DNA of 64,000 bases from Micromonospora sp. DSM 45708. Lineage in GTDB: Bacteria; Actinomycetota; Actinomycetes; Mycobacteriales; Micromonosporaceae. Positions 37,170 to 46,474 of this stretch are shown piece by piece. Position 1 is the stretch's first letter. Every line of letters begins with the position of its first letter. The stretch is from assembly GCF_039566955.1 (NCBI RefSeq), contig NZ_CP154796.1, forward strand, positions 992,001 to 1,056,000, in the 5' to 3' direction. Below the pieces are notes generated by a model. That model saw nothing but the letters and a program-made list of their open reading frames with translations. It made no database searches and was not told the DNA's origin. The translations under genes and the position numbers were made by a program.

Positions 37170-38251
37170 GCGATACCCACACCACGCTCCCCGCGCAGTC
37201 ACCGCCGGTGGACCGGGCGGAGACCGCCAAGGTCGACGCGCCGGCCCGGCTGTCCTGGTGGCGCGGCGACGGCGGGGAGGGCGTGAAACGCAACCTCGGC
37301 CTGCTGGCCACGCTGGTGGTGCTGGTGGTCATCGGCATCCTGACCCGCCCCGACCTCTACGGCGACCCGAACTGGGTGTGGGGCAACACGCTCACCATCC
37401 TCAAGCTCGCCTCGGTGGTCGGCGTGGTCACCGTCGGCATGACCTTCGTGATCATCGGGGGCGGCATCGACCTGTCGGTCGGCGCGATCGTGGCGCTGGC
37501 CGGCGTCTGGTGCACCACTGTCGCCACCCAGAGCTACGGCGCCGGCGGCATGATCTTCAGCGCGCTCACCGTCGGGCTGGCCGTCGGCGTGGTCAACGGT
37601 CTGCTCGTCTCGTACGGGCGGCTGGTGCCGTTCATCGCCACGCTGGCCATGCTGGTGGCCGCCCGGGGGCTGGCGGCGGAGATCTCCGACAAGCAGACCC
37701 AGGTTTCCACCAGCTCGTTCATCAACGGCATCGCCACCACGAAGGTGCTCGGCATCCCGCTGCTGGTCTACATCCTGATCGCGGTGGTGGCGGCCGGGTG
37801 GGTGCTGCTCAACCGGACCACGTTCGGCCGTCGTACGGTGGCGGTCGGCGGCAACCCGGAGGCGGCCCGGCTCGCCGGCATCAACGTACGCCGGCACACC
37901 GTGCTGCTCTACGCGCTCTCCGGCCTCTGCTGCGGCATCGCCGCGGTGATGCTGACCGCGCAGGCCACCTCCGCCCAGGCGGCCATGGCCAACCTCTACG
38001 AGCTGGACGCGATCGCCGCCGCGATCATCGGCGGCACGCTGCTCAGCGGCGGGCGGGGCACCATCATCGGCTCCCTGCTCGGGGTGATCATCTTCTCCAC
38101 GATCACCAACCTGTTCGCCATCAACAACCTCTCCGCCGAGGCCCAGAACATGGTCAAGGGCGGCATCATCGTCGCCGCCGTCCTGGTCCAGCAGGTGCAG
38201 TTCCGCAGCCTGACCCAGTTCCTCGCCCGCAACCGGGCCACCACCACCTGA
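37166..38251 (+). CDS. ribose-type sugar ABC transporter permease
   Basis: A 361-residue RbsC-like permease with eight to ten transmembrane helices. The family stretch GMTFVIIGGGIDLSVGAIVALAG appears at about 93-115, and GGNPEAARLAGINVRRHTVLLYALSG is the conserved cytoplasmic loop. Near the end IIGGTLLSGGRGTIIGSLLGV is present. An unusual 45-residue charged N-terminal tail precedes the first helix. Confidence 0.93.
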   Translation: MSDTHTTLPAQSPPVDRAETAKVDAPARLSWWRGDGGEGVKRNLGLLATLVVLVVIGILTRPDLYGDPNWVWGNTLTILKLASVVGVVTVGMTFVIIGGGIDLSVGAIVALAGVWCTTVATQSYGAGGMIFSALTVGLAVGVVNGLLVSYGRLVPFIATLAMLVAARGLAAEISDKQTQVSTSSFINGIATTKVLGIPLLVYILIAVVAAGWVLLNRTTFGRRTVAVGGNPEAARLAGINVRRHTVLLYALSGLCCGIAAVMLTAQATSAQAAMANLYELDAIAAAIIGGTLLSGGRGTIIGSLLGVIIFSTITNLFAINNLSAEAQNMVKGGIIVAAVLVQQVQFRSLTQFLARNRATTT

Positions 38252-38264
38252 CCCACCGCACCAC

Positions 38265-38293
38265 CGGGCCGCCGTCGAGAAGACGGCGGCCCG
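38265..38293 (+). promoter_or_regulatory. intercistronic hairpin
   Basis: A 12-bp perfect stem (CGGGCCGCCGTC with 38282-38293), GAGAA loop, no U-tract, between the permease and binding-protein genes of one operon. Such hairpins usually adjust expression, allowing partial readthrough or protecting mRNA so the binding protein is made in excess. Confidence 0.7.
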
Positions 38294-38340
38294 GCCCACC
38301 GCACCCGAAATCACCCCCACCACCTCATCAGGAGGTCGTC

Positions 38341-39384
38341 ATGACAAGTGACCTGTCACGCCGCCGGTTGCTCTTCGGCGGGGCCGCAGTCTCCGCCGGG
38401 GTGCTGCTCGCCGGCTGCACGAGCAACGAGCAGTCCCCGACCGAGGCGCAGACCAAGGCCGCCGCGACCGGCGGCGCCGCCGAGCCGGGCAAGAAGGTGA
38501 CCATCGGCTTCTCCGCCCCGGCCGCCGACCACGGCTGGATCGCCGCCATCACCAACAACGCCAAGGCGCAGGCCGGGGCGTACTCCGACGTGGAGCTGAA
38601 GTCGGTGGAGGCCGGCGCGGACGCGGCGGCCCAGCGGGCGGCGCTGTCCACGCTGATCTCGCAGAAGCCGGACGTCATCGTGCTGCTGCCGCACGACGGC
38701 AAGGAGCTGAACGCCTTCGGCCTGGAGGCGATGAAGGCCGGCATCCCGGTGGTCAACCTGGACCGGGCGTTCCCCGACCCCAAGGCCTACCGGCTCCAGA
38801 TCAAGGGCGACAACTACGGCATGGGGGTGGCCGCCGCCACCTACATCGCCGAGCAGCTCAAGGCGAAGGGCGTCAGCAACCCGGTGATCGGCGAGATCCC
38901 CGGCATCGAGTCGCTGGAGCTGACCCAGGAACGGTCCAAGGGCTTCGCCGACACGCTCGCCTCGTACGGGCTGAAGGTGGCCAACCGCCGGCCGGCCGAG
39001 TTCACCGTGGACTCCGGCCAGCAGGCCGCCACCGGGCTGTTCCAGGCGCTGCCGAAGATCGACGCGGTCTGGAACCACGACGACGACCAGGGCATCGGCG
39101 TGCTGGCCGCGGTCACCCAGGCCAACCGCAAGGAGTTCTTCATGGTCGGCGGCGCCGGCTCGAAGAAGGCCATGGAGGACATCGCCGCCGACAACACGGT
39201 GCTGAAGGCCACCGTCACCTACAGCCCGTCGATGGCCTCCTCGGCCATCTCCCTGGCCCGGCTGATCGGCCAGGGCAAGGGCATGTCCGACCTGGTGGAA
39301 CTCCAGGTACCGAAGGAGATCGTGCTCTCCTCCGAGACGATCACCAAGGAGAACTCGGGCGCCTACCTGAAGCTCGGATTCTGA
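38341..39384 (+). CDS. sugar-binding lipoprotein of the ABC importer
   Basis: A 347-residue periplasmic-binding-protein family I receptor (RbsB-like). A Tat-like basic start [16 protein letters not shown] leads to the lipobox LLAGC (Cys26), then a low-complexity linker. [20 protein letters not shown] opens the binding domain; [25 protein letters not shown] and [17 protein letters not shown] line the typical sugar site. AGGAGG precedes the ATG. The sugar is unknown; cyclitols and ribose-like sugars are usual for this group. Confidence 0.93.
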   Translation: MTSDLSRRRLLFGGAAVSAGVLLAGCTSNEQSPTEAQTKAAATGGAAEPGKKVTIGFSAPAADHGWIAAITNNAKAQAGAYSDVELKSVEAGADAAAQRAALSTLISQKPDVIVLLPHDGKELNAFGLEAMKAGIPVVNLDRAFPDPKAYRLQIKGDNYGMGVAAATYIAEQLKAKGVSNPVIGEIPGIESLELTQERSKGFADTLASYGLKVANRRPAEFTVDSGQQAATGLFQALPKIDAVWNHDDDQGIGVLAAVTQANRKEFFMVGGAGSKKAMEDIAADNTVLKATVTYSPSMASSAISLARLIGQGKGMSDLVELQVPKEIVLSSETITKENSGAYLKLGF

Positions 39385-39407
39385 CACAACACGGGGGGAG
39401 ACCCAGC

Positions 39408-40634
39408 TTGTCCAGTCACGACAGCATCCTGCGGGTCGGCATGGTCGGCTACGCGTTCATGGGCGCCGCGCACTCGCAGGCGTGGCGCACCGTGAACCGC
39501 GTGTTCGACCTGCCGGCGCGGGTGCGGATGGCGCTCGTCTGCGGCCGGGACGAACCGAAGGTGGCCGAGGCCGCCGACCGGCTCGGCTGGGACGGGTACA
39601 CCACCGACTGGCGGCGACTCGTCGAGTCCGACGAGATCGACGTGGTGGACATCTGCACACCAGGGGACAGCCACCGCGAGATCGCCCTCGCCGCGTTGGC
39701 CGCGGGCAAGCACGTGCTGTGCGAGAAGCCGCTGGCCAACACCGTCGCCGAGGCCCGGGAGATGACCGCCGCGGCGGCCCGGGCCCGGGCGTCCGGGGTA
39801 CGCGCGATGTGCGGCTTCAACTACCGGCGGGTGCCCGCGGTCGCCCTGATGCGGCAGCTCGTCGCCGACGGGCGGCTCGGCGAGATCCGGCACGTCCGGG
39901 CGGTCTACCTCCAGGACTGGATCGTCGACCCGCAGTTCCCGCTGGTGTGGCGGTTGCAGAAGGACCGAGCGGGCTCCGGCGCGCTGGGCGACATCGGCGC
40001 GCACATCATCGACCTGACCCAGTACGTCACCGGGCAGCTCGTCACCGGGGTCAGCGCGCTCACCGAGACGTTCGTCAAGCAGCGGCCGTTGCCGGCCGGG
40101 TCGAGCGGCCTGGCCGCGCAGGCCGACGGCAACGGCCGGGGCACCGGCGCGGTCACCGTGGACGACGCGGCGGTCTTCGTGGCCCGGCTGGACGGCGGCG
40201 CGCTCGCCACGTACGAGGCCACCCGGTTCGCCACCGGCCGCAAGAACGCGCTGCGGGTCGAGATCAACGGCTCGCGCGGCAGCGTCGTGTTCGACCTGGA
40301 ACGCCTCAACGAACTGGAGTTCCTGGATGCCACCCGGCCCACCGCCGAGCAGGGCTTCAGCCGGATCCTGGTGACCGAGCCGGAGCACCCGTACCTGGAC
40401 GCGTGGTGGCCGCCCGGCCACATCATCGGCTACGAGCACTCCTTCACGCACCAGATGCGCGACTTCGTCGAGGCGGTCGCCACCGGCGCCGACCCGACGC
40501 CGTCGTTCGCCGACGCGTTGCAGGTGCAGCTCGTGCTGGACGCGGTCGAGCGTTCGGCCGAAGCCGCCGCCTGGGTCGAGGTGAAGGACGGGGCCCCGCT
40601 CAACGCCTCCGGTAGAGAAGGGGGCCCCGCCTAA
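39408..40634 (+). CDS. Gfo/Idh/MocA-family oxidoreductase
   Basis: A 408-residue NAD(P)-dependent sugar or cyclitol dehydrogenase. The Rossmann start is [51 protein letters not shown] contains the family EKP motif. The C-terminal domain has [16 protein letters not shown] with the catalytic Asp/His pair. The start is TTG 39408 behind GGGGGGAG. As the fourth gene after the importer it probably oxidises the imported sugar, for example at C3 or a cyclitol hydroxyl. Confidence 0.92.
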   Translation: MSSHDSILRVGMVGYAFMGAAHSQAWRTVNRVFDLPARVRMALVCGRDEPKVAEAADRLGWDGYTTDWRRLVESDEIDVVDICTPGDSHREIALAALAAGKHVLCEKPLANTVAEAREMTAAAARARASGVRAMCGFNYRRVPAVALMRQLVADGRLGEIRHVRAVYLQDWIVDPQFPLVWRLQKDRAGSGALGDIGAHIIDLTQYVTGQLVTGVSALTETFVKQRPLPAGSSGLAAQADGNGRGTGAVTVDDAAVFVARLDGGALATYEATRFATGRKNALRVEINGSRGSVVFDLERLNELEFLDATRPTAEQGFSRILVTEPEHPYLDAWWPPGHIIGYEHSFTHQMRDFVEAVATGADPTPSFADALQVQLVLDAVERSAEAAAWVEVKDGAPLNASGREGGPA

Positions 40635-40849
40635 CACCCCCGCGCGGCGCGCGAGCGCCGCCGACACCCTTCCGGCGCCGGCCGGCGAGGGCCCACCGCG
40701 GTTGCGCCCCGCGGCGGGAACGAGGCCGGCGTCGGGGAGCGTGCCGTCGGAACCTCCGGCGGGCACGACCAGCACGGCCCTCCGGTGCGGCCGGACCGGG
40801 ATTCCCCGGCCGCACCGGTGGACCGGCAACGACCTGGGGAGGTAACGCG

Positions 40850-41986
40850 ATGCGAACGGGTGTCTGGCTGGTGGGAGCACGTGGTTCGGTCGCGACCACC
40901 AGCGTGGTCGGGGCGCTCGCCCTGCGGGCCGGGCTCGCCGCACCGACCGGCTGTGTCACCGAACTGCCCGACCTGCGTGGTCCCGCGCTGCCGGGCCTCG
41001 CCGATCTCGTCTTCGGCGGCCACGACGTGGTCGCCACCCCGCTGACCAAACGCGCCGAGGCGCTCGCCGCCGCCGGTGTGCTGCCCGGCCGGCTGGCCGA
41101 CGCCGTCGCGCCGGAGCTGGCCGACGTCGAGGCGGCGCTGCGACCCGCGCCGACCGAGGGCGACCCGGCGACCCGGATCGCCGCCGTGGTCGACGACCTG
41201 ACCGACTTCCGTCGCCGGTACGACCTGGACCGGGTGGTGGTGGTCAACGTGGCCGCCACCGAGCCGGCACCCGAGCCGCACCCGGCCCACCACGACCTGA
41301 CCGCGCTGCGCGCCGCGCTCGACGTGCTGCCGGCCAGCTCCCGGTACGCGTACGCGGCGTTCACCGCCGGCTGCCCGTACGTCGACTTCACCCCGTCCAC
41401 CGGCGCCCGGCTGCCGGCGCTGGCCGCGCTGGCCGACGAGCGCGGCCTGCCGTACGCCGGGCACGACGGCAAGACCGGCGAGACGCTGCTCAAGTCGGTG
41501 CTCGCGCCGATGTTCGCGATGCGGCACCTGGCGGTGCGCTCCTGGTCCGGGACGAACCTGCTCGGCGGTGGCGACGGCGCCACGCTCGCCGAGCCGGCCG
41601 CCAACGCCGCCAAGGTGGGCAGCAAGCAGCGGGTGCTCGCGGAGACGCTCGGCTACCTGCCGCAGGGCAGCACCCGGATCGACTACGTCGAGGAGCTGGG
41701 CGACTTCAAGACCGCCTGGGACCTGGTCACGTTCGCCGGCTTCCTGGGCACCGGCATGCGGATGGAGTTCACCTGGCACGGCTGCGACTCCGCGCTGGCC
41801 GCCCCGCTGGTGCTCGACCTGGCCCGGCTGACCGCCGCCGCGCACGCCGCCGGCCGCCGGGGCCCGCTGGCCGAGCTGGCGTTCTTCTTCAAGGACCCGC
41901 TCGGCGACACCGGCCACGCGCTCGGCGAGCAGTGGGCGGTGCTGTGCGACTTCGTGGCCGGCCTGCACGCGGGGGTGACCCGGTGA
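40850..41986 (+). CDS. inositol-3-phosphate synthase family protein
   Basis: A 378-residue NAD-dependent cyclase family member; canonical members turn glucose 6-phosphate into inositol 3-phosphate. It shows the Rossmann motif VWLVGARGSVATTSVVG, YAAFTAGCPYVDFTPSTG, GHDGKTGETLLKSVLAPMF, TNLLGGGDGATL with the NAD/metal loop, and DFKTAWDLVTFAGFLGTGMRMEFTWHGCDS. It is the first gene of the ebo-like cluster and overlaps the UbiA gene by four bases. It resembles the S. coelicolor homologue beside SCO3242 rather than the housekeeping Ino1, so its product may differ. Confidence 0.85.
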   Translation: MRTGVWLVGARGSVATTSVVGALALRAGLAAPTGCVTELPDLRGPALPGLADLVFGGHDVVATPLTKRAEALAAAGVLPGRLADAVAPELADVEAALRPAPTEGDPATRIAAVVDDLTDFRRRYDLDRVVVVNVAATEPAPEPHPAHHDLTALRAALDVLPASSRYAYAAFTAGCPYVDFTPSTGARLPALAALADERGLPYAGHDGKTGETLLKSVLAPMFAMRHLAVRSWSGTNLLGGGDGATLAEPAANAAKVGSKQRVLAETLGYLPQGSTRIDYVEELGDFKTAWDLVTFAGFLGTGMRMEFTWHGCDSALAAPLVLDLARLTAAAHAAGRRGPLAELAFFFKDPLGDTGHALGEQWAVLCDFVAGLHAGVTR

Positions 41987-42918
41987 CCCGGCTCGCCGAC
42001 CTGGCCGAGCTGGTCCGCGCGCCCGCCGCGCTCTCCGTGCCCGGGGACGTGCTGGCCGGCGCGGCGGCGGCCGGGACGCTCGGCCGGCGTACGCCCGCGT
42101 TGGCCGGCGCGTCGGTGCTGCTCTACTGGGCCGGGATGGCCGCCAACGACTGGGCGGACCGGCGGCTCGACGCGGTGGAGCGCCCGGAGCGGCCGATCCC
42201 GTCCGGCCGGGTGCGGCCGGGCGTCGCGCTCGGCCTGGCCGGCGGCCTGACCGCGGCCGGCCTCGCCGTCGCCACCGCCGCCGGGGGTCGGCGCGCGGCG
42301 GCCGTCGCGCTCCCGCTGGCGGCCACCATCTGGGGGTACGACCTGCGCGCCAAGGACACCGCCGCCGGTCCCGCCGTGATGGCCGCCTGCCGGGGGCTGG
42401 ACGTGCTGCTCGGCGCGAGCGCCGGCCGGGTGGGCCGGGCGTTGCCGGCCGCGCTGACCGTCGCGGCGCACACCTGGACCGTCACCGCGCTGTCCCGCCG
42501 CGAGGTGACCGGCGTGGCGGACCGGCGACTGCCCGGCCTCACGCTCGCCGGCACCGCGGTGATCGCGGCCACCGCCCCGGGCCGGCCGGCACCGCCCGTC
42601 ACCGGCCGCGCCGCCGTCTCCGACCCCGCCTCCCGAACCGCCCGCCTACCCGGTGCCGAGCGCGTCGCCCGGTTCGGTGACCTGGTGCCGGCGGTGCTCG
42701 CCGCCGGCTACGCGGCCCGGTACGGCCGGGCACAGGCCCGGGTGCTCGCCGACCCGTCGCCGGCCCGGGTCCGCGCCGCCGTCGGCGCCGGCATCACCGG
42801 GCTGCCCGCGTTGCAGGGCGCACTGACCGCCCGCGCCGGCGCGCGGCTGCTCGGCCTCGCCGTGGCCGGCGCCGCCCCGCTCGGCCGCCGGCTGGCCCGA
42901 CTGATCTCACCGACATGA
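41983..42918 (+). CDS. eboC: UbiA-like prenyltransferase (EboC / SCO3242 type)
   Basis: A 311-residue membrane prenyltransferase. The first UbiA motif is NDWADRRLDAVERPERPIPSG (residues about 50-70), the second region YDLRAKDTAAGPAVMAACRGLDVL. About seven to eight transmembrane helices follow the usual pattern. GTG 41983 overlaps the previous stop. EboC proteins are predicted to attach or move a prenyl carrier; with the polyprenyl synthetase at the end of this operon, it probably joins a polyprenyl chain to a polar acceptor. Confidence 0.85.
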   Translation: MTRLADLAELVRAPAALSVPGDVLAGAAAAGTLGRRTPALAGASVLLYWAGMAANDWADRRLDAVERPERPIPSGRVRPGVALGLAGGLTAAGLAVATAAGGRRAAAVALPLAATIWGYDLRAKDTAAGPAVMAACRGLDVLLGASAGRVGRALPAALTVAAHTWTVTALSRREVTGVADRRLPGLTLAGTAVIAATAPGRPAPPVTGRAAVSDPASRTARLPGAERVARFGDLVPAVLAAGYAARYGRAQARVLADPSPARVRAAVGAGITGLPALQGALTARAGARLLGLAVAGAAPLGRRLARLISPT

Positions 42919-43790
42919 CCGCCGTGCACCCGCCGTCCGCGCCGGGCCGGCTGCGCCTCGGGTACGGCACCAACGGCTTCGCCAACCACCGCCTCGACGA
43001 CGCGCTCGCGGTCCTCGCCGACCTCGGGTACGAGGGGGTGGCGCTCACCCTGGACCACGACCACCTGGACCCGTACGCCCCCGGGCTGGCCGGCCGGGTC
43101 GCCGCCGTACGCCGCCGGCTGGACGCGCTCGGGCTGGCCGTGGTGGTCGAGACCGGTGCCCGCTACCTGCTCGACCCGTGGCACAAGCACGCCCCGACGC
43201 TGCTGCACGACGACAGCTCCCGCCGGGTCGACTTCCTCCGCCGGGCGGTCCGGATCGGCGCGGACCTGGGCGCGGAGGCGGTCTCCTGCTGGGCCGGCGT
43301 ACGCCCGCCGGACGTGCCGCCACCGGTCGCGTGGGAGCGCCTGGTCGCCGGCTGTGCCACGGTCTGCGCCGAGGCGGCGGCAGCCGGCGTGCCGCTCGGC
43401 TTCGAACCCGAACCGGGCATGCTGGTCGAGGACATCGCCGGCTGGCGGCGGCTGCGCGACGCGCTCGACGCGCCACCCGGCTTCGGCATCACGCTCGACA
43501 TCGGACACTGCCGCTGCCTGGAGCCGCTGCCGGTGGCCGACTGCGTGGCGGCGGTCGCCGACCACCTGGTCAACGTGCAGATCGACGACATGCGCCGGGG
43601 CGTGCACGAGCACCTGGAGTTCGGCACCGGGGAGATCGACTTCCCGCCGGTGCTGGCCGCGCTGGCCGACGCCGGCTACCGCGGGCTGGTCGCGGTGGAA
43701 CTGCCCCGGCACTCGCACGCCGCCCCGACCGTCGCCGCCCGCTCGCTCGACTTCCTGCGCGCCGCCGCCCGGCGCGGCGAGGGACGGTGA
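42915..43790 (+). CDS. sugar phosphate isomerase/epimerase (AP-endonuclease 2 fold)
   Basis: A 291-residue xylose-isomerase-like TIM barrel. It starts RLRLGYGTNGFANHRLDDALAVLADLGYEGVALT, and metal ligands are suggested by the Glu in LGFEPEPGM, GITLDIGHCRCLE, NVQIDDMRRGVHEHLEFGTGEIDF and AVELPRHSH. The ATGA overlap couples it to UbiA. It is similar in fold to EboE further on, suggesting two related steps on one sugar or cyclitol. Confidence 0.85.
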   Translation: MTAVHPPSAPGRLRLGYGTNGFANHRLDDALAVLADLGYEGVALTLDHDHLDPYAPGLAGRVAAVRRRLDALGLAVVVETGARYLLDPWHKHAPTLLHDDSSRRVDFLRRAVRIGADLGAEAVSCWAGVRPPDVPPPVAWERLVAGCATVCAEAAAAGVPLGFEPEPGMLVEDIAGWRRLRDALDAPPGFGITLDIGHCRCLEPLPVADCVAAVADHLVNVQIDDMRRGVHEHLEFGTGEIDFPPVLAALADAGYRGLVAVELPRHSHAAPTVAARSLDFLRAAARRGEGR

Positions 43791-43828
43791 GGCGACCACC
43801 ATCCACCACCCGGCAGAGGGGAGACGGC

Positions 43829-44434
43829 ATGACACCCGACCGACTGCACGCCGCGCTGCGGGGCGTACCCGATCCGCAGTGGCTGGACGCGGCGCGGCGC
43901 CGCGTCGCGACCGAACCCGCGGCGATCCCGCGCTACTTCGCCGCCGCCGCCCGGCGGTGCGGGCGCGGGCCGGTGCCCGACCCGCCCGGCTGGACGGTCG
44001 ACGAGGCAGCCCGGGCGTTGCTGCTCACCGCGCTGCCCACCGGGCACGCCGCCGCGGCCGAGACGCTCTACCGGGAGGGCGACGCGGCCGAGAAGCGGGC
44101 CGTGCTGCGGGCGCTGCCGCTGCTGCCGATCGGGGCGGAGTGCGTGCCGCTGCTGCACGACGCGGTCCGCACCAACGACACCCGGCTGGTCGCCGCCGCG
44201 CTCGGCCCCTACGCCCGGCACCTGGAACAGCCGGCCTGGCGGCAGGCGGTGCTCAAGTGCGTGTTCACCGGTGTGCCGCTGGCCGTGGTCGACGGTCTGA
44301 CCGACCGGGCCGACGGCGAGCTGGCGCAGATGCTGGCCGCGTTCGCCGCCGAGCGGCACGCCGCCGGCCGCACCATGCCCGCCGACGCCACCGACCTGCT
44401 GGACCGGCTCACCATCACCACCACGGAGGCGTGA
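43829..44434 (+). CDS. eboA: EboA-domain protein
   Basis: A 201-residue alpha-helical, HEAT-like protein. Characteristic EboA stretches are AARALLLTALP near residue 60, ETLYREGDAAEKRAVLRALPLLP and the conserved KCVFTGVPLAVVDGL near residue 150. EboA is a marker of ebo metabolite-traffic clusters; its biochemical role is unknown. AGGGGAG precedes the ATG, and only one base separates it from the TatD gene. Confidence 0.88.
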   Translation: MTPDRLHAALRGVPDPQWLDAARRRVATEPAAIPRYFAAAARRCGRGPVPDPPGWTVDEAARALLLTALPTGHAAAAETLYREGDAAEKRAVLRALPLLPIGAECVPLLHDAVRTNDTRLVAAALGPYARHLEQPAWRQAVLKCVFTGVPLAVVDGLTDRADGELAQMLAAFAAERHAAGRTMPADATDLLDRLTITTTEA

Positions 44435-44435
44435 C

Positions 44436-45287
44436 ATGCGCATCTTCGACCCGCACATCCACATGACATCCCGAACCACCGACGACTACGAGCGGATGGC
44501 CGCCGCCGGGGTGCGCGCGGTGGTCGAGCCGGCGTTCTGGCTGGGGCAGCCGCGCACCAGCGTGGACAGCTTCGTCGACTACTTCGACTCGCTCGTCGGC
44601 TGGGAGCCGTTCCGGGCCGGGCAGTTCGGCGTCCGGCACCACGCCACCGTGGCACTGAACCCGAAGGAGGCCAACGACCCGCGCTGCCGGCCGGTGCTCG
44701 ACGTGCTGCCGCGCTACCTGGACAAGGACGGCGTGGTGGCGGTCGGCGAGATCGGCTACGACGCGATGACGCCGGCCGAGGACGCCGCGTTCGCCGGTCA
44801 GCTCGCGCTGGCCGTCGCGCACGACCTGCCCGCGCTGGTGCACACCCCGCACCGGGACAAGGCGCGCGGTGTCGCACGCACCCTCGCCGTGGTCGCCGAG
44901 TCGGGCATCGCCCCGGGACGGGTGCTTGTCGACCACCTCAACGAGGTGACCGTGAAACTGGTCCGGGACACCGGCTGCTGGCTGGGCTTCTCGATCTACC
45001 CGGAGACGAAGATGTCGCCGCCGCGGATGGTCGAGCTGCTGAAGACGTACGGGACCGAGCGGATGCTGGTCAACTCCGCCGCCGACTGGGGGCGCTCCGA
45101 CCCGCTGCTCACCCGCGCCACCGGGGAGGCGATGCTGGCCGCCGGGTTCGACGCCGACGACGTGGACCGGGTGCTGTGGCGCAACCCGGTCGAGTTCTAC
45201 GGCCAGTCCGGCCGGCTCGACCTGACCGACCTGGACGCCCCGGCGCCCACGTTCGCCGGCAACTCGATCCTGCGCGGGGGCGAGTGA
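44436..45287 (+). CDS. eboB: TatD-family metal hydrolase (EboB)
   Basis: A 283-residue amidohydrolase-like TIM barrel. Metal ligands fit FDPHIHMTSRT (HxH), the Glu in VAVGEIGYDAMT, VHTPHRDK, LVDHLNE and the Asp in NSAADWGRSDP. EboB proteins act within ebo clusters on an unidentified metal-dependent hydrolysis. The stop overlaps the next ATG (TGATG). Confidence 0.87.
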   Translation: MRIFDPHIHMTSRTTDDYERMAAAGVRAVVEPAFWLGQPRTSVDSFVDYFDSLVGWEPFRAGQFGVRHHATVALNPKEANDPRCRPVLDVLPRYLDKDGVVAVGEIGYDAMTPAEDAAFAGQLALAVAHDLPALVHTPHRDKARGVARTLAVVAESGIAPGRVLVDHLNEVTVKLVRDTGCWLGFSIYPETKMSPPRMVELLKTYGTERMLVNSAADWGRSDPLLTRATGEAMLAAGFDADDVDRVLWRNPVEFYGQSGRLDLTDLDAPAPTFAGNSILRGGE

Positions 45288-46474
45288 TGCGGCTGCGCCA
45301 CACCGACGGCACCACCGTCCATCTCGGTTACTGCACCAACGTCCACCCCGCCGAGGACCTGCCGGGCATCCTCGCCCAGCTCGACACGTACGCGGTCGCG
45401 GTGCGCCGGACGCTCGACGCCGACCTGCTCGGGCTGGGAATGTGGCTGGCCGCGCCGGCAGCCGCCGCGCTCGCCGCCGACCCGGCGGCCCGCCGCCGGC
45501 TGCGTCACGAGCTGACGGTACGCGGGCTGGAGGTGGTCACGCTCAACGGCTTCCCGTACGCGGCGTTCCAGGCCCCGGTGGTCAAGGGCGCGGTGTACCA
45601 CCCGGACTGGACCACGCCGGCGCGGCTGGCGTACACGCTGGACCTGGCCCGGGTGCTGGCCGACCTGCTGCCCGACGACGCGGCCCGGGGTTCGGTCTCC
45701 ACGCTGCCGCTGGCCTGGCGTACGCCGTGGGACGCCGGGCGGGCCGAGTCGGCGCGACGGATGCTCGACGCGCTCGCCGCCGGGCTGGCGGACGTGCAGC
45801 GGGACACCGGCCGGGTGGTCCGGGTCGGCTTCGAGCCGGAGCCGGGCTGTCTGGTGGAGTCCACGGGACAGGCCCGCGCGGTATTGTCAGCCATGGATAC
45901 CGAGCGGCTCGGGATCTGCCTGGACCTGGCGCACCTGGCGTGCGCCTGGGAGACCCCGGCCGACGCGCTGGCCCGGCTGAGCGACGCCGGGCTGCCGGTG
46001 GTCAAGGTGCAGGTCTCCGCCGCCGTCGAGGCTCCCGACCCGGCCGGCGCGACCGCCGCGCTGCGCCGTTTCGTCGAGCCACGGTTCCTGCACCAGACCC
46101 GTGCGGCCGGCTGCGCCGGCGCCGCCGACCCGGCCGACCCGGCGTACGCCGCCGACGACCTGGACGCGGCGCTGGACGCGCGGCTGCCCGGGGCGTGGCG
46201 GGTGCACTACCACGTGCCGCTGCACGCCCCACCCGAGCCGCCGCTGCGTTCCACGGTGCCGGTGCTGCGGGCCGCGCTCGCCGCGCTGTTCGCCGGCCCG
46301 GCCGCCGGCTGCGACCACCTCGACGTCGAGACGTACACCTGGGGGGTGCTGCCGGCGGCGCGGCGGCCGACCGGCGACGCGGAGCTGGCCGCCGGCATCG
46401 CCGCCGAACTGGCCTTCGCCCGCGACGAGCTGACCGGCCTCGGCCTGGCCACGGTGGCGGGGGTGCCCTCATGA
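45287..46474 (+). CDS. eboE: metabolite traffic protein EboE
   Basis: A 395-residue xylose-isomerase-fold protein. LGYCTNVHPAEDLPGILAQLDTYAVAVR is the hallmark EboE N-terminus; LNGFPYAAFQAPVVKGAVYHPDWTTPARLAYT, GFEPEPGCLVES, GICLDLAHLACAWE, VKVQVSAAVE and HYHVPLHAPP line the barrel. EboE belongs to clusters linked to moving precursors across the membrane, for example of scytonemin in cyanobacteria. Its substrate is not known. Confidence 0.9.
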   Translation: MRLRHTDGTTVHLGYCTNVHPAEDLPGILAQLDTYAVAVRRTLDADLLGLGMWLAAPAAAALAADPAARRRLRHELTVRGLEVVTLNGFPYAAFQAPVVKGAVYHPDWTTPARLAYTLDLARVLADLLPDDAARGSVSTLPLAWRTPWDAGRAESARRMLDALAAGLADVQRDTGRVVRVGFEPEPGCLVESTGQARAVLSAMDTERLGICLDLAHLACAWETPADALARLSDAGLPVVKVQVSAAVEAPDPAGATAALRRFVEPRFLHQTRAAGCAGAADPADPAYAADDLDAALDARLPGAWRVHYHVPLHAPPEPPLRSTVPVLRAALAALFAGPAAGCDHLDVETYTWGVLPAARRPTGDAELAAGIAAELAFARDELTGLGLATVAGVPS

